Shown: in pieces, positions 22,230 through 33,114 of the stretch
Layout: every line of letters begins with the position of its first letter
Position numbering within the stretch: the stretch's first letter is position 1
NCBI GenBank assembly: GCA_037833965.1
Contig: AP031356.1
Location: 11,244,501-11,308,500, forward strand
Direction: 5' to 3'
Source of the DNA: Marchantia polymorpha subsp. ruderalis
Lineage: Eukaryota; Streptophyta; Marchantiopsida; Marchantiales; Marchantiaceae
Length of the DNA stretch: 64,000 nt
Notes under the pieces: model-generated
The model's input: the letters and a program-made list of their open reading frames with translations, nothing else
Told to the model about the DNA's origin: nothing
Database searches by the model: none
Program-made: the position numbers and the translations under genes

Positions 22230-22764
22230 TGTGATAACCAACAATCACCAAAATGGAGCATAATGATAAAGATTCGCTCTCACAAATACATATGCAACAC
22301 CGAAGAGTCACAATTTGTCACTAATTAACATTCTATTGAAGAGTTTTACTTCTCAGACACATGTCACTCCAAAAAGACACTGCTAAGTCACGGCCAAAAT
22401 CCGAAGAGCAAAGTATAATTGTCCACACAACTTGAAACTTGTTCAAACAACACCAGCGGGAATCGCCTTCGATCCCACACTTTGGATTTCAGGGGGAAAC
22501 TTCCCAAAATTGTACACTCTCAGCCTACTGACACGAATGCCTAGACTCAAATTTGCTTAAATTCCAAATAGCTCAAGGCTAACTTAGAATACCTGAATTG
22601 GACACTTGCAACTTCAGATGCGGTAACTTCGACAAACCAAAGCGCACCATGTACGATGACAAAACACACAAGCTCACAAACGCACACAGTAGATACAGGT
22701 TGACATCCAAGACAAGATAATTGACAAAAAAGCTCCCCAAGGAAAAGAGCCTTGAGTCTCTTTA

Positions 22765-25039
22765 TACATTCTGAACTACTAGACATCTCAACCGTCCAAT
22801 GCAAACTACTCTCAGGTGCAGTGCCATCCGACGCAATGGTTACAGCGTCCTGTGAACTTTCGTCGGCTCCTAATCTACACAACATGCTTATAATCTCTAA
22901 CTCTAAATTCTCCTATGCCTCTTCTAGATTGGAAGAGAAAGAATTGACGAATCTAACTAACTGCTTGTGCCCTACGGCTTCGTTGACCTTCATGCCCATC
23001 AATCGCTCCAGCGAATCTAACTTCAACCACTTCAGCGTTTGGACTTCCCACATAACAAACCCGCGCGGGCACTTCTCTTCCCGCAGACGCAAATTGTTGG
23101 TCGTTTCCTCCTTCAACTGACAAAATGCTGCTTCTTCCTTTTCCGCTCTCGTCCACGACGCCTCCAACTGCTCCGTAACTGCCATTTATTGCCCCTGAAA
23201 CCGATCGCAATATGCTTCAACCCTTACTCTACATTCAACCTCTCAAGACTTGGCCGATTCGCAATCCTTCAATTTCTTAGCCCATTTAGCTAATTTGACC
23301 TCGTGCTTCCTAATCTGCTCCGCCAAACTTGTCGTAAGCTCATTCGCGCAGTGCAATTTCTCAATATAGAGATCTGTGTGTGCCACAACTCTACACCAAA
23401 GCTCCATCCTTTCGATCTCTAGCGCGATGATCTGCCGCCAAAGACCTTTGATCCTTCGTTCCTCTTCGGCTCTACACTCCTTCTCCTTAGCCAAGTTCAG
23501 CCGAAGAACTTCGCACTTCATTTTCTTCGCTCGAAGGTGACCCTCTTGCTCCTGCAAAGTCACCTTCATGGTCGCGCACTCGAACAACAACCTCGCCGCT
23601 CTTTCCGTTGCCATCGTAGTTGCTACCTCCCACTCTCTCTTCACTGCTACTGCTCTCTTGATTTTAGTTTTATTCTTCACTAACTATACATAGAACCTTG
23701 CCTCCTTCAAAACAACATTCTTTTCTCTCTTCCCATCCAAGTACTTCAGTAAGGAAATATTGCTATCGTGCAAGAAGTCGGGGAAGGAAACTACTAACTC
23801 CTTCAGTTCTTTCTTTTCCTCAATCTCAGATCTTACCGCTTCCTCGGGTGGTGGGGGCGAGGCAATCTCAAGGGATTCCACCACCGTCCCTTCAACCTGT
23901 GCTACTACTTGCTCTAATATCTCTTCATTTAGTGTGAGCTCCTCCGCCAACTCTTCACTCGTCTTCGGCTGTGGTGCTTCTTTCCTCTCCAAAAGGAGAG
24001 GAAAGAAGCTCCGGCTTCTCTGGCTTCTCCCGTCCAAAGATTTGGCTCCTCTCGCATATCTTCGTCCGTTGTAGAGGCAGCTGCCTCCGACATCTTCACA
24101 CTACTCTCCGAAGACTTGTTTACAACTCTCTTACGATTTGCTTTCTTCTTCGGCCTAGCCCCTTGCTTTGGCATCTTGAGTTGCGTTACCTGTGTCTTGG
24201 CCATTCGCGACTCTGGTCTTTGGCCTACGCTGCTATTGTCAACTATCTTTCCTCTCTTCGCCGGTCTCATATCTAATCGATCCCCGGTCGTGACAACGTC
24301 CACTTGAACTGGCCCTCGTGATGTCCTTCGAGAAGGCTCTTCGGCTTGGACATTGTCTTCCTCCTTCGTGTCTTCTTCCGACTCGATTGTCAACATCTCC
24401 CGCTCCTTAGACAATTGCTTCTCCTCAATCTTTGTCAATATAAAAGTTTACTAAGTAGGGCGTTATGTGATTAATCAGACCTCCCTTCCATTTGGTGTTG
24501 ACATTGGTCCAAACTAGATCCTATAATATCTTTGGCCAATAGTTTGCTTTCCCTCTCAATGCGCGTTCAAAGAATCCGACCTGCCATGTTGTGACGTAGA
24601 TCGTGCGTTGTGATCATAGAATGTGCATCACCCCTAGCGTAACCGCACGCCTCTTCAGATCCTTGTATTCCGATGTCCGCCATCCATTTGTGCTCGATTG
24701 CGCGTTCTTGAAGAGTCGTGCAAATGTGAACTCTTCGGCGAGCGTCACCTTTACACTCTCTTTCTCGGACATAAAGTCCCCATCTTTCTCTGCGCAGGGT
24801 CCCAAGATCCTCGTCCAGTGGTCAAGCGTCCATAGCATCGGGTTGTAGCGGAGATTGGTACCCTCATGTCGATTGTTGTCCATCATCTCCTTGCATATGG
24901 TCGTCGATAAACAATTTGAGTCCCATAGCAAAAATTCCAAGCGCATTGCAACTATCTTTCATTGAGACGTTCTTAACTCCGCACATGGCATCTTGAACGG
25001 GACCAATTTTCACACAGCAGCTTTCGTGTGTTGCGTCAT
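22765..25039 (-). pseudogene. Marchantia-type coiled-coil protein family member, copy B, broken
   Basis: Co-linear with copy A on the minus strand. The start region lies at 25,039. The N-terminal domain (24,946-24,480) has MLWTLDHWTRILGPCA, SEYKDLKRRAVTLGVMHIL, YVTTWQVGFFERAL and LINHITPYLVN. A charged linker (24,438-24,040) has MRPAKRGKIVD and RPKKKANRKRVV. A second conserved block has EEILEQVVAQVEGTVVES and FPDFLHDSNISLLKYLDGK (about 23,790-23,730), the coiled coil follows (23,680-22,990), and then CPRGFVMWEVQTLKWLKL and the tail. A 15-bp palindrome at 23,976-24,009 alters the linker relative to copy A. Several breaks are present. Function unknown. Confidence 0.7.
23976..24009. repeat. Perfect 15-bp hairpin inside copy B
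   Basis: GCTTCTTTCCTCTCC (23,976-23,990), spacer AAAA, then the exact reverse complement (23,995-24,009). Copy A has no such palindrome at the aligned position, so it arose in copy B after the copies separated. Confidence 0.85.
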
Positions 25040-25486
25040 GTCTCCAGTCGCGTCTTCTCTACTATCAAAACCTATCGTTTGCAATTCTCTCTTTCTCTCT
25101 TGCAAAATGTCGACGCGAGTGTGCCCGCTTTGTGCCCTTACCCTCGACGCCCTAACAGTTTTCCCACGCGCGCAAATTGGCACTTCCAGCGTGTGCAATT
25201 CTTGACCAGCCCTTGGCGAATTCAAATTGTGACCAGTCGTCTTCGCCGAAGGCCCGACTATTGCATCGCCAAAAATGTCTGTGCATATATTTTGACATAG
25301 GCATTTTGACATTTTGACAGATATTTTGAATATGCCGAAGGCAGATTTCATCTTCCTTCTCTTAACTAACTAATTTTCATTAAATCTCCTAACTCCTATG
25401 ACTAAGAACTTACATGTATACGTTCTACCACAAATATGTTCAAATTTTTGTTCTTTATGCAAAAATTGAAAAAACTAAGCACCACA

Positions 25487-26297
25487 TGTTTTATCAAAAA
25501 TTTGTGAAAGATTTTGTTTGTATAGCTCATGCTTTTATATCTATACTTGAAAAAAGACAAAAATGGATATAAAAAACAACTCAAGAGTTAGTTTTTCAAA
25601 TCTTGAAAGATGCTTTGTTACAAGTATTCATACTCAAATGATATGATCATAATTGATCTATCAAGTTGGTTAGTGATGCATCAGATGAAATAGTGATTGC
25701 CATATATTAATAAAAATGGGAGGATGGATGAGTATTCAATTGTTTTTTTCTCTTGAAATTTGATGATAACGGAACAAAATTATAACACAATAGAACAAAG
25801 AAAACTAGCCACTGTGTTAGAAACAAATTGCCCATTGTTTATCACTCATTGCTTAGGTGATAAGCATCATATGATGAAGATCAATCATAAAGCATTGATT
25901 TATCTAAAAGTTTAGAAGTATATATCTAAGCAACAAATTAATGGACAAAGTGGCGTCAGCGCTTCAACATGAAAATTGAGAATATGAAGGTCAAAAAATA
26001 AACTACAGATTCTCTCATATGCATGACATGTCTCAATCATCATGTTGTAGGAATCAAAATTCAAGCCAGTTGGTGGAGCAAAGTGACACATGCCACAGAA
26101 AAGTATGAAAAGATCACGAAAGCATTACAAGCTAGAAAGAAATAAAAAGTCTTGAAATTTGGACTTTCAAAAGCAACATATAAGGATTTTGCAAGACTAA
26201 AAGTTACGCACAATGATTTTTTATTTTTTTTATAATGATTTTTTATATTTAACCATAATTTTTTATAAAAGAAAGTATGGTAAAACTATCGCAAATA
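25487..26297 (+). pseudogene. Gypsy-2 reverse transcriptase end and RNase H (fossil)
   Basis: After copy B the frame resumes FYQKFVKDFVCIAHAFISIL, matching the FYRKFVKDFSKIAHPLTxLL motif of Ty3/Gypsy. An FQILKDALLQV segment, a SDASDE motif (RNase H first catalytic region, about 25,673) and an INHKALIYL segment near 25,885 follow. From about 26,160 similarity fades into AT-rich sequence. Confidence 0.7.
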
Positions 26298-27060
26298 TGT
26301 GAAAGCCGAGCTGATTCTCACTTAGATTTCCATCAAATGACTTTTTGATAACTTATCATGATTCTAAACGATAAAGATTTCACTACATAATCATGTACTA
26401 AACATAGTCTAAAACAATCACTTCATTCATCATCCAACACTTATCTAAAATCCAAAATGATTGCATGACTTAAGTTTCTATTAATGAAACAAATTTTCAC
26501 ACAATCAACTTTTAAATTTGCTTGAAAGTCTCTTATTTATCTATCTATTTATACCCAACTTAAAAAATCATCATAGTAACACAAGGCAATTATAATCTAA
26601 CTTACTTTTACTTGAATAAATCATGTTAAGTTTGACTAATTTTCATTATGTGATAACATGTCATTGGTCTACATAATCCTTCTAGAAGCTTTCTTGTTCC
26701 AAGGCTGAAATGACAATATGTCATTTGAGACCTTCAAAGTTTTAGATTTTCTACTTGTCATTTAATCAACTTTAAACTTTGTCTAACCAATGAAATTTTC
26801 ACAACTTGTCAAACCAATCAAAACTAACATGTAGTCAAAATCTTTACTCCTTGAAATTTAGATTTTGATAAAAAACATAAGTGTAATGCTCACTCAAATC
26901 TTCTTGAATTACCCTAATTATTACATTAAATGTAGACATCATAGCTAAATTAAATCATAATCAACTAAACTTAATCATAATCAAACTAATTATGACCAAC
27001 TCTTTGATTAATTCTAAGACTAATTTATGCATAAAATAATTGGTCTTGTAGACAATGTGA
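26298..27060. repeat. 0.8-kb repeat family R1, copy 2
   Basis: Aligns with 3,670-4,470 in the same orientation, beginning TGTGAAAGCCGAGCTGATTC against TGCAACTTCCGGGCTGACTC. It lies between the RNase H and integrase parts of Gypsy-2, where no such sequence belongs, so it is an insertion or a lineage-specific internal region. It is more AT-rich than copy 1. No coding frame. Confidence 0.6.
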
Positions 27061-27664
27061 AAGTGAAGAAGATATTAAAAAACATTAAATAAATTTACAG
27101 CTGGTTCAAAATGCAGAGTATGTAGAGATTTAAATTTGAAGTTCTATATATCTCTACAAAACAAGGCAAGTAATGAGAAATCAACAAATTTATTACAACT
27201 TCCTTTCATTCCCAAATATGAAAACATGTCACCATGAAATTTTTTGATATGTGAGCATCAACTGACTTTGTTAGTAAATGATTTATTGATGTTGTTTGGT
27301 GACAATTCCATAACTTGCTCAATTTTATTTAGATGACTTTTTTGTGAATCAAGATTAAAAAAAGGTCTTAATCATTTATAGAAGTACTCATTTTATTAGT
27401 TTGTTTTGGATTACTTTGTTTAGTTTTTTCAAAAATAAAATAAAAATGTCAACGATTTATCATCTTCAAACTGATTTTCAAACAAAGATTATCAACAAAA
27501 TTGAATAATATGCTAAAGATAATAAAATGATGTTATTTGAAGAAATGGAAATTTATCGTATGAATCCACTTAAAACTCGACTAGATCCAGCTAATGCATT
27601 TTTGAAAATTAAAAAAATTTAACGGATATACAATAAGGAGGTTTAATTTTATCAAAATCAAGGT
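27061..27664 (+). pseudogene. Gypsy-2 integrase and chromodomain remnants (fossil)
   Basis: A stretch at about 27,190-27,250 (KHVTMKFFDM) resembles the WEHVTMDFI block of chromovirus integrases. About 27,560-27,620 (TRLDPANAFLKIKK) resembles the end of a chromodomain (WEPANSFL-type). A purine-rich AATAAGGAGG stretch precedes the LTR. Very decayed. Confidence 0.55.
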
Positions 27665-28010
27665 TTATAACTATCTTCAATTAATTAAAAATAAAGTAAA
27701 AATTATTCTAGATAGAGATATATTTATATTATAATGTATTATTTATAATCATTGCGTCAAAAGTGTATGCGTTTGTTAGGATTATCCGTCATGTCATCAA
27801 TCCACAAAGAGTCTAATAGATGATGGAGCTGAAATCTTATCTACTTGTATTTGTTGATAAGATTCATATAAGGGAAAGGAAAATTATTCTAGGTATTTTT
27901 TATTTTTTAATTTGTGCTTCATTAGAAAGTGAATTTTTTTGTTAATCACTAGTGTTACAAGTTATTGTCAATGAAGATTTTTTTGATGAATCCATGTCGA
28001 TAAAAAACTG
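27665..28010 (+). repeat. 3' LTR of Gypsy-2
   Basis: Aligns with the Gypsy-1 LTR at 8,884-9,325. Shared landmarks include AACTATCTTCA, GTTAGGATTATCCGTCATGTCAT, a TATAAGGGA box near 27,870 and AATCACTAGTGTTAC. Compared with the Gypsy-1 copy, many C and G positions read T and A, consistent with longer decay. Confidence 0.7.
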
Positions 28011-28059
28011 AATTATTTCTTAGACTTTGTGTCTTGACAAGAAAGTATCTTACTCATTG

Positions 28060-30000
28060 ATGTTAATTAATGTGAAATTGATCATTATGAATTGAATTAT
28101 GTGATGTAAGAAAAAGTCTTGGTTTAGATTAAACAAAGTATTGAAAGCATGAATTAAGGAACCAAGTTATTGTTGATGAGCCTTCAATAATTATACCAGA
28201 CAATGGAATCGTCATATTTTACAAACCAACTAGAAAATTATCAAATTAGAATAGTAAAATTACTATAACTTATGTAGGATGTAGTATTTAAATCAATTTT
28301 GAACATCATGAATTGAGATTGATAATGGTGATAACATTGTGCATATCTTGGAAGAAAAAAAAATCAATCTTGGAAGAAACTCAAATCTCTATCAATAAGC
28401 TTAAGTGAAGTAATGCTATGGAGCGTGAGATGCAATTGTTGACGGATAACAAAACGTCAAAGCTAGTGAAGTTTCCAAAAAATCAAACTTTGATTCATAT
28501 CAAACTTTTGTAAATTGTGAAGTATGATAAGAAAATAATCTTGAAAATCAAGTTGATGACTAGAGCACTAAGACTAAAAACGTGTGATCTACAACCATGT
28601 TTTTTCAGCCATAAAAAAATTTGCTACAACATGACTTGTATGTGCATTAATAATTAGTCTAATCATGTATGTGATGGATGTAAAAACAACATTTTTTATA
28701 TATCTTCTATGGGAAAAATCTAAATGAGATAATTAATTAGATATACATGAAGACAAATGAATCATGACAGCTTCAGTCTGTTTTTTAGTCTAGTTTTTTA
28801 CGTGTATGACATATCATTTTGGGAAAGAATCAATCTAATGTTGACCGTTGTACCTAAATTTTGAATTTAAGATGAAAAGTTTGAATAAATACAAGGAGGT
28901 ATTAAATATATATGTTCATGATAATTTGAAAATATAATTTATGGTTGAATCGAGACAAATACATTTTTAACATGGCAAAATTTTAAGGCTTACTAACTTC
29001 TTTGAAAGTGCATTTTAATATTGTTTGCAACTTAATTTTCAATTGATGTTCTTGATAAGGTAAAGATGATATCAATTCTTTTGATATTGTTTCAGCTATG
29101 GACAAGATGAATGGCTACATGTTAAATCCAAAAAATGTAAAATAAGTGAAATAAATTCTCAAAAACTTGAAGATAACCAAACATTATGGTATATTGTTTT
29201 GAGATTCATTAGAAAATGTCAAATCTTTGCTATTCTATGTTGATGATGATTATAAATTCTTGATGATAAATACATTGGTTAGATTTTTACTATAAAGAAG
29301 TGAGTAGCTCATCTCACAATAGAAGCTAAAAAGAAAACAACAACAAAAGAAGCTAATTGATTGAATAGGTTAATTATTGAGATGAAATTGAAACACTTTG
29401 TTGTCAATCATTATTGTCATAATCAGAGTGCATTACATCTTGCTATAAATCAAATGTTAGATTATAGAGTGAAACACATTGACACCAAGTATTACTTTAG
29501 GAGAGATGCAGTTTTGATGAAAAAATTAGAGCTATTCAATATTGATGATAAATTCAATTTAACTGATGAGTTGATCAAATTTAGTTATTGTGAGAGTTTT
29601 AGTAAACATTGTTCTACTTTGTAAGTTTTGCACAAGGAACATAAGTTTAGTTTACAAGCAATTTTGTTTTATATATATATATATATATATATATTCTATA
29701 ATGTTTTGGTATTTTGATACTTAATTCTAATTAGTTCTAATTTAAAGAGTATCCCATGTTATTTTTTTCTTAAATTCTTGTAAAGTAATTATATGAGTCA
29801 TGGAGATCATGACGTGAATTAATCATATTATCGCTAGTAGTTAACTCAAACATTAATACTTGAATTATACTTAGAGACTTGAATATACCTCATCAAACAA
29901 AATAAAGTTTTCAATAAATATTTTATATTTTCATCTGTGAACACATTTTGAGCTCACGTGGACATAATTTGCAATCGTGTAAATTGGTGTTAAAATTCGT
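28060..30000 (+). mobile_element. Ty1/Copia remnant, 3' half plus LTR (Copia-2)
   Basis: Decayed Copia coding sequence in plus orientation. A DNKTSKLVKF reverse-transcriptase block near 28,445-28,475 corresponds to DIKTWKLVKL in Copia-1. RNase H features (HNQSALHLAI, VKHIDTKYYF at 29,420-29,510) lie in an 87-codon open frame at 29,361-29,624. An LTR starts about 29,757 with TGTTATTTTTTTCTTAAATTC and aligns with Copia-1's 13,172 LTR. The 5' half is absent and the coding region is broken many times. The LTR's right end cannot be placed exactly. Confidence 0.7.
29671..29694. repeat. (AT)12 microsatellite
   Basis: 24 bases of uninterrupted AT dinucleotide just before the Copia-2 LTR. Confidence 0.95.
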
Positions 30001-32990
30001 TTGTATGCTCATGGATTCATGTTTTTTTTCATCTAATCCAAAGTTAAATATAATAATACTACTTTTATTACTAAAATAATTATACTATATTTTCAATTAT
30101 GTATTAGAAATATTAATGTAAAAAATCAACCATATTTTGAAATTAAATAAAATTTCAATTAAAAAAAATTTGTATACAAAATTTGTGGAATTTGATTTTC
30201 GGATAATAAAAATAATCATACTTACATGAACTCAAAAAATCTACATATTTTAATCATGTACTAAAAAACTAATACTTGAATAATATTTCAGAAATTTTAT
30301 CATGATTATAAAAAATGAAGAAATTTTTACTTTTTTCATGAAAAAAGATTTGAATTTTTTATTAAAATTAAAAAATTCATTATTGATAAGCTATGGAATT
30401 TGAAAAAATTTCTAAATCAAGATTAATTTGAATTTGTAAGATGCTAATTAAAAGAATTGATTGATTCCTGACATATAAAAATTTATACATGGTAGTCGTG
30501 TATTTCATTCTTAAGTGTAGCATCTAAACTGTAGCTAGATTTAGCAATTTGACTCTCTTAGTGAAGATCTAAATATCATGTTGAGTCATATCTCTATAAC
30601 AACATTATCAGTCAAAATGTTTCATTTGTTGATTTCATACTACATATCATTTACATATTCAACATTTGTAATTTATCTAAGCATTTTAATAATATAAGTA
30701 TTCAACTTGAACATTAATCTCCAAGTTTAAACACATATCCAAATCATTGCATTGAATTTTATTTATAGTGATGATATATATATATATATATATATAACTT
30801 TGTTCAATTTTAAACCACACATAAGATCAAAATTCAAAGGATTTTTGAAATTTAAAAATATGTAAGAATTCACTTCATAGCTTTTTAATGTATATTTTTT
30901 GATGTAACATGTGTACGCTAGTTTATTTCAGATCAAGAATGTTACAATATTTATATTATGTTTTTATTTGACATAAGTCTCAAATTAATTTGAAGATTGT
31001 AACATATTGGGCTTCATTTTGTGGATTTCATACTTATTGTGCATAGAAACAAATATATTTCAATAAAACTTAAAACTCTTTTATTGTATGAAATTTTTAA
31101 AGAAAAATAAAAAAGTGTAGTTTATTAACTGCTGAATTTCTAGAAATTAGAAACTAGATGTTAATAAATTTATAGCTTTTTAATGTTTTGAATTTAGGAT
31201 TAAAAAATGTTGATGCAGTAAGAACTTTTTTTTAAAGTGCAGATAAAAAAATTTGAAATTTGAAATCTGTAATTAACAAAAGAGAAGGCAGCTTACCTCA
31301 AAACCTTTTCTGATTCCCGCCCACCAATGCTTAGACCAGGTAATAGAATTTTTCACATGTATGCCTTTAAGGTATTTATAAAATCAACATGAAAACTTGC
31401 AAGCTTTTGACAACTACATTAGTTCTTAACTTAGAGCTTTCATTTCTATTTGTACTACATATGACATGTAGAAAATTTTGTTATTCAAGTTTTTTCTAAC
31501 AAGGCACCAAAAAGTTTGAGTATTTGATGATTTGCATCAGACATCACATATGTTGTTGATATGAACAACACTAGCATAGAGGTAGCATAGCACCTTTTCA
31601 AAAATAGAACCAGAATCAAATACATTTTTTCTAAATCCTTGTAAAATCGTCTAGTTATATTATCTAGAAGCTTGGCTTGATTTAATTTTTGAAAATTTTT
31701 TACAAATTTACATGTTTTGAGGCATGCCTGTATGTATGAACAAAATTATATGTAAATCTAGAGTTATAGATGAGTGAGGAAATAAAAGTGTTTTTAAATT
31801 GGCTGTTTCTAGGTGGAAATAATTGCACTTTCAATATACGAATGGATTTTTTGGTTTTCGATGTTCTGTGATTCCTTAGATAGAAACTTGGAGATTCTGC
31901 TCTAGTCTAGTCTGGGTTTTAAGCTTTTGTTTTCGTGTTGATTGACCACACTTCTAAGAATATATTTTCTGATATGTCAAATGTACATATTGTAATACTA
32001 GCATGCCTTTTGATCTTGATCTTTTGATACTAGCATGGACATGCCCCGACAAATTTTGTTGTGACTCCAATCCTACTTGATAGACTATGTACTACCCGTT
32101 AATGATCTTCTGGGTTGGAGCAAGATATGTAGTACCTTAAGACAATATGGAATCGAAAACTGTGAAATTCGCTACCTACGAGTGATATGTGCCCACAAAC
32201 AGGTCAACCCTCATGATGCAAGTAGGAAATCATTCACACAAACATCGAGGAGGAAATCATCTTTAAATACACATCATACGAGGTCAAAGTTGCCAAAACG
32301 TAACATACTTGTAAATGTACTCTGCCCACGAGAAAGTAGTACGATGTCAAAGTAAAAACTCCTTAGAAAGCTTAGTGTGGGCATCATACAAAAGGAGTTC
32401 ACCAAGAAATATGTGTGCTGCTGATATAATAGCATTTTTTTAGTGACCTGCAATAAGAATTACTTCTTTATATTTTGTGTGGTTTCCAATCTAGTGATTT
32501 ATTATGAAAAAGTTGATAGTGCTAGCTCTTAATTACAATTTGTTGACATAGATAAATAAGAAATGGCAAGTAATTATAAAAAAATTTAAAAATCTCATGT
32601 TTGTAAATTTTTTTATTGAAACATGGGTTTTAATTTCAAAAATTACCTGAGTGAAAACAAATCACCATCAGTATATAATATTTGTAGACATTGGAGCATC
32701 AAAACATGTTACTGGACTATAGGTGAAAGAGATCACCCTACAAGTAATGTCACATGTTACAAACTTTTGTTGAGAAAAAGTTTTCTTTTTTTATATTTTT
32801 TTAATGGATGACTGAATCATTAGTCCAGAAGTTCGTGATACCAAAAGGCATATTCCGTTGATTCAATTCAGACAATTTTTTCCAATATAATTTTTTTAAA
32901 TACAAAACATACAGGATGATTTTGCATACATAAATGCAATATTCATGATTGTATTTAGTACCATTCCTGAGACAGCATAAGAAGACATGT
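30001..32990. other. Very AT-rich DNA, no recognised gene
   Basis: A+T-rich sequence with an (AT) microsatellite at 30,774-30,796. Near 31,900-32,360 composition becomes more even and there is a 92-codon plus frame (32,077-32,355) with no recognisable domain. Around 32,300-32,420 are phrases such as CATACTTGTAAATG. I see no RNA gene and no clear mobile element. Confidence 0.45.
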
Positions 32991-33090
32991 ATGGAAAAAC
33001 ACATATATGATCTTTAATTTAGACATTGACATTTTAAAAGAACAGCTGATTTAAAGAAAAAATTTGACGTAAAATAAGTGAAGAAAATTT

Positions 33091-33114
33091 CTTCTTTTCA
33101 AACTTGAAAAGAAG
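33091..33114. repeat. Perfect 11-bp inverted repeat with 2-base spacer
   Basis: CTTCTTTTCAA (33,091-33,101) is followed by two bases and its exact reverse complement (33,104-33,114). AT-rich arms make this weaker evidence than the GC-rich hairpins further right. Confidence 0.8.

Larger units (their letters stand above)
22230..25486 (-). repeat. Coiled-coil repeat family, copy B, inserted in Gypsy-2
   Basis: Second copy of the unit at 18,345-21,838, same orientation. Gypsy reverse-transcriptase similarity stops at LTNF (22,229) and restarts at FYQKFVKDF (25,491 on), so this 3.26-kb block is an insertion with sharp edges. The inserted segment runs TGTGATAACC...GCACCACA, i.e. TG...CA. Flanks are T-rich (AAATTT left, TTTTATC right), so a short target duplication cannot be proven. 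This is direct evidence that the family is, or was, mobile or mobilised. Confidence 0.7.
21839..28010 (+). mobile_element. Ty3/Gypsy element, old, interrupted by copy B and by R1 (Gypsy-2)
   Basis: Plus-strand Gypsy similarity appears in four blocks in the correct order: reverse transcriptase (21,839-22,229), the end of reverse transcriptase plus RNase H (25,487-26,215), integrase and chromodomain pieces (27,061-27,640), and a 3' LTR (27,665-28,010). Between them sit coiled-coil repeat copy B and the R1 repeat. The 5' half and the 5' LTR are not visible. The LTR belongs to the same family as that of Gypsy-1 but is far more AT-rich. The element is a deeply decayed fossil with many breaks. Confidence 0.75.

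Noticed and set aside
22230-25486. Copy B as an ordinary LTR retrotransposon because it reads TG...CA
   Set aside because: The left-end sequence is not repeated near the right end, so there is no LTR pair, and no retroelement enzyme is present.
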